Notes under the pieces: model-generated
Seen by the model: only the letters and a program-made list of their open reading frames with translations
Told to the model about the DNA's origin: nothing
The model's database searches: none
Shown: piece by piece, positions 1 to 9,800 of the stretch
Position numbering within the stretch: the first letter of the stretch is position 1
How the letters are laid out: each line of letters begins with the position of its first letter
Made by a program: the position numbers and the translations under genes
NCBI GenBank assembly: GCA_040774885.1
Contig: JAXGTO010000008.1
Span: forward strand, 1-64,000
DNA: 64,000 nucleotides
Source of the DNA: JAXGTO01 sp040774885
GTDB taxonomy: Bacteria > Actinomycetota > Coriobacteriia > Coriobacteriales > Eggerthellaceae
Direction of reading: 5' to 3'

Positions 1-644
1 ACGCCAGCACTGCCAACGGTGCCGATACGGTGCACGCCGGCATCTTCGGCATCAACATGGCGTTTTTGGTGGGCGGCATCCTGTGCCTGGCGGGCCTGGT
101 GCTGGCCGTTATCTTCGTGCGCGACCGCCAGCCCGGCGCTGCGGCAGCCAAAGATCCGGACAACGCGCATCGCAGTTTGCTGGAAAGCATCATGAAGCAC
201 GACGTGTTCACGTTGCCTTCCACAGCCACCGTGGTCGATGCCATGCAGTTGATGGTGGACAAGCACATCAGCGCCGCCCCGCTGGTTACGCCTGATGGGG
301 AAGCGGTAGGTTTCATCAGCGACGGCGATATCATGCGCCACCTTTCCAAACGCAGCCAGATGTTCGTGGATCCGGTCATCATGATCATGCGCAGCGATGG
401 CGACGTGCAGGGCTTCGATGACAAGCTGCGCGACCTGATGAACATGAAGGTGCGCGATATCGCCACCAAGGGGATCATCGGCGTGGATGTGCATGCCGAC
501 TTGCCAGAAGTCTGCCGCGTGTTGGGTGAAAATCATCTGAAGAAGGTGCCCGTTCTCGACGACGGCCACATCGTGGGAGTCATCAACCGCAGCGATATCA
601 CGCAGTACTCCATGAAGAAGTACCTTGCAACCGAAGCGGCCTGA
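1..644 (+). CDS. MFS-type transporter C-terminus fused to a CBS-domain pair (5' partial)
   Basis: The frame is open from the first bases of the window, so this is the 3' end of a longer gene. A GTG near position 30 is inside the frame and is unlikely to be the start. The first ~40 visible residues form one hydrophobic helix (AFLVGGILCLAGLVLAVIF) followed by a basic RDR stop-transfer, as in the last helix of a major facilitator transporter. From about position 170 two CBS-like repeats follow (MKHDVFTLPSTATVVDAM...; then VRDIATKGIIGVDVHADL...), each ending in a typical V-G-x-I/V-x-x-x-D segment (VGFISDGDIM, VGVINRSDIT). CBS pairs usually bind adenine nucleotides and gate the attached domain, so regulated transport is the likely role. 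The substrate cannot be read from this fragment. Confidence 0.75.
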   Translation, partial: ASTANGADTVHAGIFGINMAFLVGGILCLAGLVLAVIFVRDRQPGAAAAKDPDNAHRSLLESIMKHDVFTLPSTATVVDAMQLMVDKHISAAPLVTPDGEAVGFISDGDIMRHLSKRSQMFVDPVIMIMRSDGDVQGFDDKLRDLMNMKVRDIATKGIIGVDVHADLPEVCRVLGENHLKKVPVLDDGHIVGVINRSDITQYSMKKYLATEAA

Positions 645-737
645 CAAACGCGGGCGAAGCCGCCGTTCGTAAGCGTCGCCTCGAACCCCCGCGCGTGGGG
701 GAGCTGTGAGATGCGCCGGTCGAGGGCTTGCAGCCGT

Positions 738-743
738 TATACT
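738..743 (+). promoter_or_regulatory. Candidate -10 element (TATACT) upstream of murT-gatD
   Basis: TATACT lies about 43 bp upstream of the chosen start of the MurT-GatD gene in a 140-bp non-coding gap. No good -35 hexamer is seen at the expected distance, so this is a weak call. Confidence 0.3.
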
Positions 744-785
744 GGTTGCCGACATCGGTAGGCGAAATCGAAAGGCGGGTTGCGC

Positions 786-3059
786 ATGGGGGTTCGGAAA
801 GCGGCGGCGCAGGGCATCAGCGCGGTTTCCACCGCAGCGCTCAAGCACGTATTCCATCGCCCGGCGGCCAATTTTCCCGGCAAGATCGCCTTGTACGCCG
901 ATCCGCGCATCATCGCCGATATGGCCCACAAGCTGCATGATGGCAGCATCTGCGTGGTGGGCACCAACGGAAAGACCACCGTCACCAGCCTGATTGCCGA
1001 CTCATTGGAGGCAAGCGGCAAAACGGTGGTGTGCAATCGCACGGGAGCCAACCTCGACAGCGGCGTGGCCACCAGCTTGCTGCATGCCGACCCGTCCGAC
1101 TGGGGCGTTTTCGAATGCGATGAATTGTGGCTGGGCAAGGTAACCCCGCAGCTGCAGCCCACCTACGTGCTACTGCTCAACCTTTTCCGCGACCAGCTCG
1201 ACCGCTGCGGCGAAATCGACCGCATACAAGAAAGTATCGTGGCCGCGCTGGCTGCCAGCCCGCATACCGTGCTGCTGTACAACGGCGACGACCCGCTGTG
1301 CGAAATCATCGCGCGCAAAGCTTCCAACAAGGCTTTCGCCTTCGGCATCGGAGAAGATCTGGGCTTGCCGCAGAATACCGTCAGCGATGCGCGCATGTGC
1401 CAGCAGGGCCCGCACATGCTGGAATACACGTATCGCCAGTATGGACAGTTGGGCGATTTCTTCTGTCCCGAATGCGATTTCAAGCGTGCCCCGTTGGTCT
1501 ACAGCGCCCATGACGTTCATGTGGGCGAAGACGGCCTTTCGTTCGACGTTGAGCGCAGTTGCGCCATCGGTGCGGCGGATGGCGCGAAAACCGCCGTTCC
1601 CGATGACCGAGTGAGTGCTTCTTATACCGGTGTCTATATGATCTACAACCTGCTGGCCGTTCTCATGGCGGCTGAATGTTTGGGAGCAAATGCGGCTGCC
1701 ACGCAGCGGGCCATCGATGCATACGACCCCGGCAATGGGCGGCTGCAGTGGATGGACGTCGCCGGACGCAGCGTACTGCTCAACCTGGCCAAAAATCCCA
1801 CCGGCTTCAACCAGAACCTCAAGCTGGTTTGCGAAGCGCCCGGGCGCAAGGCTGCGGCGTTTTTCATCAACGATAAAGAAGCCGACGGCCATGACATCAG
1901 CTGGATCTGGGACATCGATTTCGAAGAATTGGCCGACCGCGCAGGCGATGGGCTGACGGTGTACGCCGGCGGCTTGCGTGCCAACGACGTGCAGCTGCGC
2001 CTGAAATACGCAGGTGTAAAGGCGGAACTGGTGGCCAGCGCCGCCGAAGCCATGGACAAGATGTCGGCGTTGCCGGTGGATTGCAGTGCGTATTTCATCG
2101 CCAATTACACGGCGCTGCCTGCCGTGAAGGCCGACCTTACCCGGTTGGCGGAAGAAGGGTCCACGGCTTCGGCTGCATCGTCTGCTCGGAGCGCGGATGA
2201 TGCATCCACCGCCGCCGAAGCGGCCAAGCGCGGCGACCGGCTTCGCCATGCGGATTCTGCGGCTTCTCAGGCGTCGGCGGTTGAGCTGCCCGCCGTGCCA
2301 GCGGCGCTGCAGGACAAGAGCCCGTTGCGCATCGTGCACCTGTTCCCCGACTTGCTCAACCTGTATGGAGATGGCGGAAACGTCAAGGTGCTGCGTCAGC
2401 GGTGCGCATGGCGCGGCATCCCCGTCGAAGCTATCGAGGTCCTTCACGGGCAGACCACCGATCTTTCGCGTGCCGACATCGTCTTCATGGGCGGCGGCCC
2501 CGACCGCGAACAGAAGCTCGCCAGCGAACAACTGCTCCGCATGCGAGATGACCTGCGCGCCTTCGTTGAAGACGATGGCGCTTTGCTGGCCATCTGCGGA
2601 GGCTATCAGATACTGGGCTCGAAGTGGCTTTTGGCTGACAGCCAGATGGAAGGTCTTGGCCTGGTGGGCATCGAGACCCGCCGCGGGCCCGACAAACGAC
2701 TTATTGACAACATCGTCCTCGACTCGCCGTTGGCCGATCTTCCGGTGGTCGGTTACGAGAATCATGCCGGACGAACCTTCATCTTGGACGATGGACTCAA
2801 GCCATTCGGCACAGTGAAGGACGGCGTGGGTTGCGGCAACAACGACGAAAGCGGTGCTGACGGCATCGTGTACCGCAGTGTGGTGGGGACCTATTTGCAC
2901 GGTCCGCTGTTGGGGAAGAACCCCCAGGTGGCGGACTGGCTGATCGAACGCGCCCTGGCACGTAAGACGGGGATGCCCGATTTCGAGCTTCAGCCGCTCG
3001 ACGATGCAGTGGAGGTTGCGGCGAATAAAGCCGTATGCGGCACTCTCGGCATCAAATGA
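786..3059 (+). CDS. murT-gatD: Lipid II isoglutaminyl synthase, MurT and GatD fused in one chain
   Basis: This enzyme amidates the alpha-carboxyl of D-Glu in the lipid II stem peptide on the cytoplasmic side of the membrane. Residues ~1-430 are MurT, a Mur ligase, with the ATP P-loop GTNGKTTVTS. Residues ~505-745 are GatD, a class I-type glutaminase, with nucleophile Cys604 in AICGGYQILG and His705 in VGTYLHGP. An Ala/Ser-rich linker joins them. In well-studied species MurT and GatD are separate proteins encoded in one operon, so this is a natural fusion. The MurT zinc ribbon keeps Cys227/Cys230 (FFCPEC), but the upstream pair is Cys205-x-x-Gly208. I chose the ATG at 786 because AAAGGCGGG sits 6 bp before it; an in-frame TTG at 780 is possible. 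A cell-wall LCP gene follows. Confidence 0.9.
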   Translation: MGVRKAAAQGISAVSTAALKHVFHRPAANFPGKIALYADPRIIADMAHKLHDGSICVVGTNGKTTVTSLIADSLEASGKTVVCNRTGANLDSGVATSLLHADPSDWGVFECDELWLGKVTPQLQPTYVLLLNLFRDQLDRCGEIDRIQESIVAALAASPHTVLLYNGDDPLCEIIARKASNKAFAFGIGEDLGLPQNTVSDARMCQQGPHMLEYTYRQYGQLGDFFCPECDFKRAPLVYSAHDVHVGEDGLSFDVERSCAIGAADGAKTAVPDDRVSASYTGVYMIYNLLAVLMAAECLGANAAATQRAIDAYDPGNGRLQWMDVAGRSVLLNLAKNPTGFNQNLKLVCEAPGRKAAAFFINDKEADGHDISWIWDIDFEELADRAGDGLTVYAGGLRANDVQLRLKYAGVKAELVASAAEAMDKMSALPVDCSAYFIANYTALPAVKADLTRLAEEGSTASAASSARSADDASTAAEAAKRGDRLRHADSAASQASAVELPAVPAALQDKSPLRIVHLFPDLLNLYGDGGNVKVLRQRCAWRGIPVEAIEVLHGQTTDLSRADIVFMGGGPDREQKLASEQLLRMRDDLRAFVEDDGALLAICGGYQILGSKWLLADSQMEGLGLVGIETRRGPDKRLIDNIVLDSPLADLPVVGYENHAGRTFILDDGLKPFGTVKDGVGCGNNDESGADGIVYRSVVGTYLHGPLLGKNPQVADWLIERALARKTGMPDFELQPLDDAVEVAANKAVCGTLGIK

Positions 3060-3157
3060 TTCAGCTTGCAAACACAAAACGGGGCAAAACGTGGCCTTTT
3101 GGCGCGTTGGCCGGACGAACCCTTGTGTTTGGCTGACTCAGACAGCAGAATGTGCCC

Positions 3158-4729
3158 ATGGCAAATTCGAACCAGAACAACGCACCCAATCGGCGACAGC
3201 GTACTTCGCGCGACTTCGATGAAGCATACGGGTCCGCTCGCCGCTCTTCTTCCAGCCGCTCATCGTATGAGCGTTCGTCGTACGGCAACAACGGCGCTTC
3301 TTCGGCGAATTCATCCCGTCGCTCGGTGCGGTCGGCACGCACAGCCGATTCCGATACCCACTACTCGCGTTCTGCGGGCAACTCCGCTTATGCGAACCGC
3401 AGCAAGCAGCGCAAGCGTCGCAGCCGGCTGAAGGTCGCCCTCATCGCCATTGCCGTGGTGGTGTTGGTGGGAGCCGGGTCGGCGTGGGCCTACGTGAACT
3501 ATCTCAATGGCAACCTGCAATCCGGCATCGACAGCAACTTGCGCAATTCCTTGGTGCAAACCAACTTGACCAAAGAGCCGTTCTACATGCTGTTGCTGGG
3601 CACCGATGAATCAAGTGAACGCGATGCCGACGCTAGTTTCGGTAGTTCATTTCGCAGCGACACCATCATCTTGGCGCGTATCGACCCGGTAGAAAAAACC
3701 TGCACGTTGGTTTCTCTGCCACGTGATACCCAGGTCGACTTGGGCGAATATGGGACGCAAAAGCTCAATGCCGCCAGCACCTTGGGCGGCCCTGCTTTGG
3801 CCGTCAGCACGGTTTCCAACTTGGCCGGCGTGGGCATTTCCCATTATGCATCCATCGATTTCGACGGCTTCAAAGAAGTGGTCGATTCCCTGGGGGGCAT
3901 CGAGGTCGACGTGCCCATGACCATCGACGATGAAGATGCCGGCGGTCACTTGGATGCGGGTCTGCAAACGCTCGACGGCGATCAAGCGCTCATCTTGTGC
4001 CGTGCGCGCAATGCCTATGAAGAATACGGCGGCGGCGACAACTACCGTTCCGCCAACCAACGTTTGGTGCTGCAGGCCATCGCCAACAAGATACTCGACA
4101 GCGACGTGGCCACCATCGCCAATACGGTCAACACGCTTTCGCAATACGTCACCTGCGACCTGTCTGTCAACGACATCATCGGCTTGGCGCAGGCATTCCA
4201 GGGATTCGATGCTTCCACCAGCATGTATACAGGTTCCATGCCCACGACGTCTGTTTATGAAGATGACCTGTGGTACGAGAAGATCAACCAAACCGCTTGG
4301 AGCGCCATGATGAAGCGCGTGGACGCCGGCGAATCGCCAACCGAAGAAGACATCGTCGATTCGACGGGCACCATTTTGGCCAGCACCGGCAGCGGGCAAG
4401 CTCAAAGCGAGACCTCAGGCGATTCCAGCACTTCGGCATCCTCCGACCATACCGGCACCGTAGTGGTGCGCAACGGTTCAGGCGTTTCCGGCATGGCAGC
4501 CACCGCCGCCGAAAAAGTATCGGCCATGGGATACACCGTCACCGATACTGGCAATGCCGATTCATTCGATTACAGCCAAACCCTGGTGGTTTACAACGAC
4601 GCCAGCTTGGCCAATCAGGCAAAAGAAATCGCACAGACGTTGGGCATCGGCCAAGCCCAGCTCAACGACGGCACCTATACCTGCACGGACGATTTCCTCG
4701 TGGTCATAGGGAGCGACTTCACGCAGTAG
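3158..4729 (+). CDS. LytR-CpsA-Psr (LCP) family cell-wall glycopolymer ligase with LytR_C domain
   Basis: LCP enzymes transfer undecaprenyl-pyrophosphate-linked glycopolymers onto peptidoglycan outside the cell. The N-terminus is a Ser/Arg-rich cytoplasmic stretch of ~85 residues. One membrane anchor (LKVALIAIAVVVLVGAGSAW) follows, then the LCP catalytic domain with LLGTDESS, RSDTIILARID and SLPRDTQVD, the acidic and arginine residues that bind pyrophosphate and metal. The last ~90 residues (GTVVVRNGSGVSGMA...) match the LytR_C domain. The gene lies 98 bp after murT-gatD, suggesting an envelope gene group. No clear Shine-Dalgarno sequence precedes the ATG at 3158; an in-frame GTG at 3152 is the alternative. 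The cognate glycopolymer is unknown. Confidence 0.88.
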   Translation: MANSNQNNAPNRRQRTSRDFDEAYGSARRSSSSRSSYERSSYGNNGASSANSSRRSVRSARTADSDTHYSRSAGNSAYANRSKQRKRRSRLKVALIAIAVVVLVGAGSAWAYVNYLNGNLQSGIDSNLRNSLVQTNLTKEPFYMLLLGTDESSERDADASFGSSFRSDTIILARIDPVEKTCTLVSLPRDTQVDLGEYGTQKLNAASTLGGPALAVSTVSNLAGVGISHYASIDFDGFKEVVDSLGGIEVDVPMTIDDEDAGGHLDAGLQTLDGDQALILCRARNAYEEYGGGDNYRSANQRLVLQAIANKILDSDVATIANTVNTLSQYVTCDLSVNDIIGLAQAFQGFDASTSMYTGSMPTTSVYEDDLWYEKINQTAWSAMMKRVDAGESPTEEDIVDSTGTILASTGSGQAQSETSGDSSTSASSDHTGTVVVRNGSGVSGMAATAAEKVSAMGYTVTDTGNADSFDYSQTLVVYNDASLANQAKEIAQTLGIGQAQLNDGTYTCTDDFLVVIGSDFTQ

Positions 4730-4750
4730 CCGGCCATCGAAGAAGCAGTC

Positions 4751-4876
4751 GGCGGATGCGCCCCGGCTGGCGGATGCGCCCCGGCTGGCGGATGCGCCCC
4801 AGCCGGCAAATGCGCTCCGGCCGGCAAATGCACCCCAGCCCGCAAATGCGCTCCGGCTGGCAAATGCACCCCAGTC
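4751..4876. repeat. Seven tandem copies of an 18-bp repeat
   Basis: Seven consecutive 18-bp units follow the LCP stop codon, with consensus GGCRRATGCRCYCCRGCY. The first two are identical, and later copies alternate between GGATGCGCCCC-type and AAATGCACCCC-type cores. The unit length is a multiple of three, so all frames are open, but no start codon with a ribosome-binding site supports translation. The array ends 9 bp before the 178-bp palindromic element. Confidence 0.85.
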
Positions 4877-4885
4877 CGCATTGGC

Positions 4886-5063
4886 CATTCGTCGCCACAA
4901 TGCTGTTTTTTGCAGTGAATTCGCGATATTGCGGCGATTTCTGCCGTTGCTTTTCGTCAGTGAAGATAAAAGGCCAGGTCGCAAACTCTCTCTGGCTTTT
5001 ATCGCCGTCCAATCGCCACGGTATCGCGAATTCGCTGCGCAGAGAGCCCGTTTCGTGACGAAT
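4886..5063. repeat. 178-bp palindromic dispersed element, copy A
   Basis: The element starts CATTCGTC and ends CGTTTCGTGACGAAT, so its termini are inverted. Inside, a left arm (TGCAGTGAATTCGCGATATT) pairs with a right arm (ATCGCGAATTCGCTGC). A second copy of exactly the same length lies at 45195-45372. Both copies sit between convergently transcribed genes, here LCP (+) and rlmH (-). No open frame of note is present. It is a candidate MITE-like or REP-like element; no transposase is nearby. Confidence 0.7.
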
Positions 5064-5077
5064 CGCGGCGTTTCAGG

Positions 5078-5530
5078 TTATTTGTGGTAGGGCTCGCCGC
5101 GATTGATCTTGAAGGCGCGGTAGATCTGCTCCAGCAATACCACGCGTGCCAGGTTGTGGGGCAGCGTGATAGGCCCGAAACTCAACCGTATGTCGGCCTC
5201 CGCGCGAATCGCGGCGGTTACCCCGTCGCTTCCACCGATGATGAATGCCAGATGGCTGCAGCCGTGCAGCGCCGATTCGTCCAGATAAGCAGCCAGCTCT
5301 TCGCTGGAAGTGGGCGTTCCGGAAATGTCCAGCAGAATCACGCGCGCATCGTCGGGCAGCTTGCCCAGAGCCCCCTTTATGAGTGCTTCTTCTTTGGCGG
5401 GCGTGCTGTCGGACACCTCCACCATCTGCATCTTCACATAGCCGCCTAGGCGCTTGAGATATTCGGCGCAGGCGTCTTTCCAGAAGCGTTCTTTGAGCTT
5501 GCCAACGGCTATGACGGTGATGGATGGCAT
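5078..5530 (-). CDS. rlmH: 23S rRNA (pseudouridine1915-N3)-methyltransferase RlmH
   Basis: RlmH is a SPOUT-class methyltransferase that uses S-adenosylmethionine to methylate pseudouridine 1915 in helix 69 of 23S rRNA on the 70S ribosome. The 150-residue length fits the family. Diagnostic segments are the N-terminal ITVIAVGKLKERFW, the SAM-binding knot loop FIIGGSDGV, and the C-terminal tail SFGPITLPHNLARVVLLEQ followed by IYRAFKINRGEPYHK. Start at ATG 5530. It is transcribed leftward after the MoaE-like gene, 31 bp away, so the two may be cotranscribed. Confidence 0.97.
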   Translation of the reverse strand: MPSITVIAVGKLKERFWKDACAEYLKRLGGYVKMQMVEVSDSTPAKEEALIKGALGKLPDDARVILLDISGTPTSSEELAAYLDESALHGCSHLAFIIGGSDGVTAAIRAEADIRLSFGPITLPHNLARVVLLEQIYRAFKINRGEPYHK

Positions 5531-5561
5531 GATGGTTCAGGCCCTCTTGCGCATCAGCGCG

Positions 5562-5957
5562 TTAGGCGTAGATTTCGGTCTCGGTTACCAGTTCCGACTT
5601 GATGGTGCCCACCAGACTCTGCAGCGCATCGATGACATGCGGGCGGATGTCGCCGCCGATCAGCACGTACATGATCGATTCGCCTACGCGGACTTCGCCT
5701 TCGGCCAGCCATACGCGCACGTAATAGATACCGTCCATCTGCTTGGCCTGGGCGATGGCATGCTCCACGCCTTCGGCGTCGTAGCTGAAGTCGATGAGCT
5801 TGACGGCGGGCAGACCCTCTTCGCCGGCTCGGACCTGCGCTTTGGGGGTTATGCGCGCCACGCCGTTGTGGCACAAGTACATGCCGCATTGGGCGGCTTG
5901 CGGATCGGCTTTCGCTTCGGCAAGCCAAGTGTCCATCGAGGGTTCGGGCGTGTTCAT
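5562..5957 (-). CDS. MoaE-like protein (divergent molybdopterin synthase large-subunit fold)
   Basis: The 131-residue product has the general layout of MoaE: a glycine-rich first strand with GMYLCHNGVAR, a V-x-x-I-x-F-x-Y-D strand-helix segment, a central YYVRVWLAEGEVRVGESIMYV where MoaE has its HR-x-G-x-L-x-x-GE block, and a terminal VGTIKSELVTE region. In E. coli MoaE two C-terminal lysines (K119, K126) are catalytic. Here the first seems kept (TIKSE) but a Thr replaces the second, and the conserved arginine/histidine positions look changed. It may be a MoaE relative with another role. A GAGGAG ribosome-binding site lies ~6 bp before the ATG. It lies upstream of rlmH on the same strand; no other molybdopterin gene is in the window. 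Confidence 0.5.
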   Translation of the reverse strand: MNTPEPSMDTWLAEAKADPQAAQCGMYLCHNGVARITPKAQVRAGEEGLPAVKLIDFSYDAEGVEHAIAQAKQMDGIYYVRVWLAEGEVRVGESIMYVLIGGDIRPHVIDALQSLVGTIKSELVTETEIYA

Positions 5958-6092
5958 GGGTGCTCCTCACGGAATCGCTGATAAAAGAGGTTCTCGGGTA
6001 GTATACGCTTTGCTGCCAACAAGATGCCGTCGGCCTGCGCCTGTGCCATAATCGAAGTTCAAGGCGAAACCGGTGCAGAAGGGGGTACAGCC

Positions 6093-6794
6093 ATGGCGTT
6101 CGTTGAATTCAAGGATGTTCGCAAGGTGTACCGCATGGGCGAAGTGGAAGTGGCCGCCGTCGATGGCATGGATTTCTGCATCGAGCAGGGAGAACTCGTG
6201 GTCATCGTGGGGCCTTCGGGCGCTGGCAAGACCACCGTGCTCAACATGCTGGGCGGCATGGATTCGTGCACATCGGGCACCATCTTGCTCGATGGCAGCC
6301 CCATCAGCGGGCTTTCCGAAAAAGAGCTCACTCAGTATCGGCGCCATGACATCGGCTTCGTATTCCAGTTTTACAACTTGGTGCAAAATCTCACCGCGCG
6401 TGAAAACGTGGAACTGGCCACCCAAATCTGCCGTGACCCTCTGCCTGCCGACCAGGTGCTCGATGAAGTCGGCCTGTCCGATCGCAAGGGGAATTTCCCC
6501 GCGCAGCTTTCCGGCGGCGAACAGCAACGCGTTGCCATCGCCCGCGCCTTGGCGAAAAACCCCAAGCTGCTGCTGTGCGACGAACCCACCGGCGCGCTCG
6601 ACTATTCCACGGGCAAGAACATCCTCACCCTGTTGCAGAATACGTGCTGTTCCACCGGCCGCACCGTGGTGCTCATCACGCACAACGCCGCCTTCACCGC
6701 CATGGCCGATCGCGTCATCCATATCCATGAAGGCCGTGCATCGGCAATCGAGCTCAACGAGAATCCCGTACCTGCTGAATCCATCGAGTGGTAA
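6093..6794 (+). CDS. ABC transporter ATP-binding protein (MacB/LolD type)
   Basis: This is the ATPase of a type VII (MacB-like) ABC system, which drives mechanotransmission or export rather than uptake. It has Walker A GPSGAGKTT, a Q-loop in FVFQFYNLV, signature LSGGEQQR, Walker B LLLCDEPTGALD and a switch His in VLITHN. The 233-residue length is normal. The start at ATG 6093 is set by AAGGGGG 7 bp upstream; a longer frame exists but lacks a ribosome-binding site. The permease gene begins 15 bp after the stop, so the two form an operon and almost certainly one complex. Confidence 0.95.
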   Translation: MAFVEFKDVRKVYRMGEVEVAAVDGMDFCIEQGELVVIVGPSGAGKTTVLNMLGGMDSCTSGTILLDGSPISGLSEKELTQYRRHDIGFVFQFYNLVQNLTARENVELATQICRDPLPADQVLDEVGLSDRKGNFPAQLSGGEQQRVAIARALAKNPKLLLCDEPTGALDYSTGKNILTLLQNTCCSTGRTVVLITHNAAFTAMADRVIHIHEGRASAIELNENPVPAESIEW

Positions 6795-6809
6795 CGGAGT
6801 ACTCCGGCC

Positions 6810-9800
6810 ATGAGAAACGCATTCGACAAAGAAGTATTTCGCAGCATCACCCATTCGTGGGGGCGCTTCCTTGCCATTGCCGGCATCGTGGCGCTTGGCT
6901 GCGGATTCTACGCCGGATTGCGTATGACCGGGCCGGATATGCGCAGCAACGCCGATGCGTTCTACGACGGCACGCAACTCTACGACCTGCGCATGCTTTC
7001 TTCTTTGGGCTGGTCCGACGACCAGGTCGACCAGGTTTCCGATATCGAGGGCGTGGAAGCCGTCATGCCCGCTCGGTCCACCGATGCCATGGTCACCGCC
7101 GGCAGCGAGCAGTATGCGGTGCGCATCGACTCGCTCGATTCCGACGCCGCCACCCAAAGCGACACGAGCGATGGCATCCACGCCGTTTCGGATGACGATT
7201 CCTACCTCAACCGTCCCATCCTGGCTGAAGGGGAATGGGCCACCGAAGAGGGCGAGTGCATGATCTCGGCGGACAAGGTGACCAACAATCCCATATCCAT
7301 CGGGGACACCATCACCGTCGAATACGGCACCGACAACATAGACGATGTGCTCGAAACGCGCACGTTCACCGTGGTGGGAAAAGTCCACTCATCGGTATAC
7401 GACTGCTCCACCAGCTTGGGATCAACCAGCCTGGGGTCGGGCACGCTGCAACAGTACCTGTTCGTGTCACCGCAGAACTTCAAAGAAGATGCGCCGTACA
7501 CGGAGCTCTACGTGCGCGTGGCCGGCGCCGCTGACGAGTTTTCGGGCAGCGACGCCTACCAGGCGAAGGTGGATCAGGTGGCCGACCGCATCGACGAGCA
7601 ATCCGATGCTCTGGCCGATAGCCGCCGCGATCAGCTGAAAGCCGACGCCCAGGCCACGCTTGACGAAAAGACGGCCGACTACAATCAAGCCAAAACCGAT
7701 GCCGATTCGCAACTGGCCGATGCGCAAGCCGAGCTCGATGACGCTTCCGCCACTATCGCGGACAGCGAATCGCAGCTGGCCAGCGGACAGGCGCAATACG
7801 AAAGCGGGGCAGTGCAGCTGAGCAACGGGTCCATCGAGGCCCAGCAGCAGCTCGATGATGCTTACAGTCAACTGGAAAGCAGCCGCGCCCAGTTGGTAGA
7901 TGCCCAGCAGCAGCTTGATGACCAGGCCTCTCAGCTGCAAAGCGCTTGGACCGATTATGAAACGCAGCTGGCTTCTTGGCAGGATGGCTGGAACCAATAC
8001 CAAGACGGGCTTTCGCAGATACAAGCGGCCATCGACGCTCTCGATCCGACCGATCCGACCTATTCCTATCAGCTGGCTGCGCTCCAACAGAAGCGCGATG
8101 AGCTCGAATCGTCCACCGGCGCCGACTTGTCTGCTTCAAAGCAGCAGCTCGATGACGCCAAGTCGACGCTCGACGAAAGCCAAGCTTCCTACGATGCTGC
8201 GGCACCTGCAGCCCAGCAGACCATCGATGACGGATGGACCAGCTACGCTGCCGGACAGCAGGAATACTATGCCCAGGCCGAGGCCGCCCAAGCCACCATC
8301 GACAGCAGTCAAAGCCAGCTGGACAGCAGCGCCGCGCAGTTGTCCGATGCCCAGAGCCAAATCGATCAAGGCAAGCAGCAGTTGGCGGATGCCCAGGCGC
8401 AATATGATTCGGAGGCCGCTGACGCGCAAGCCAAGCTCGACGATGCCAAATCGCAAATCGACCAGGCGCAATCCGATATCGATGCCATTGATTCGCCCGA
8501 TATCTACACGCTCGACCGCACCAAGAACTATGGCGTGAGCAGCTTCAAAAGCGACGGCGAACGCGTGGACAACATCGCCGCCGTGTTCCCGTTCATCTTC
8601 TTCTTGGTGGCGGCGCTGGTGGCGCTCACCACCATGACGCGCATGGTGGATGAGGAACGTGTGCTCATCGGCACTTACAAAGCGCTCGGCTACGGCAAAA
8701 TGCGCATCACGTCCAAATACTTGGCGTATGCGGCCATCGCCAGCATCGCCGGCGCGGTGGTGGGTATCGTCGTTCTCTCTCAAGTGCTGCCCTACACCAT
8801 CTGCCTGGCCTACGCCATCATCTACAACGTGCCCCAACAGCCGCTTCCGCTCAACATCGATATGCCGCTGGCGCTGCTTTCTGCGGGCATGGGCGTGGGC
8901 ATCACGCTGTTCGCCACATGGGCGGCCGCAGCGGCCACGCTGCGTGAACAGCCTGCAGCCCTCATGTTGCCTCGTGCGCCCAAAGCGGGCAAACGCATCT
9001 TGATGGAGCGCATCACGCCTTTGTGGAAGCGTCTCTCCTTCTCGTGGAAGGTCACTTTCCGCAACTTGTTCCGTTATAAGAAGCGCTTCGCCATGACGGT
9101 CATCGGCATCGGCGGCTGCACGGCGCTGCTTCTTACCGGCTTGGGGCTTTCCAACGCCATCAACGACATCATCGACAAGCAGTTCGGCGAGATATTGCAC
9201 TACAACGTGGTGGTCACCATGCGCGATGACGCGGATTCCGCCGATGTGGATGCGGCGGAAGACACGTTGCGAACCGATGGCGGATCGTCGTTGGTAACAC
9301 GCTCCGATGACAGCAACACGTTCTATTCTTCCGACAGCCACGAAGGCACGGTGAGCACTGTCACCGAAGTGCCCGAAGAACCTGACGAGTTCCGCCAGCT
9401 GGTGACGATGCGCACGCGCATCGGGCATCAAGACGTCGCCCTGGATGATGACAGCATGGTGATAACCGAAAAGCTGGCCACCACGTTGGGAGTGGGCGTG
9501 GGCGACGAGGTGACGCTGTACGATCAGGACAGTGTGGGCAATGCCACGGGTGACGGATACCGCATCACGGTGAGCGGTATCGTGGAAAGTTACGTGGGCA
9601 ACTATGCTTTCATGGGCTCCAACGTGTATCGCAGCATTTACGGCGAAGAACCCACGTATCGTTCCATCATGGCGCAATGCACCGACGACATGCAGCAACG
9701 CGATACGCTGACGGCCGACCTGCGCAGCCGCGATCAAGTGGAAACGGTCGCCTACAACGACGAGACCATCGACAGCTATCGCCAGATGCTCTCGAGCGTC

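Noticed and set aside
4751..4876. Possible CRISPR array
   Set aside because: The units are contiguous 18-bp repeats with no unique spacers and no cas genes nearby.
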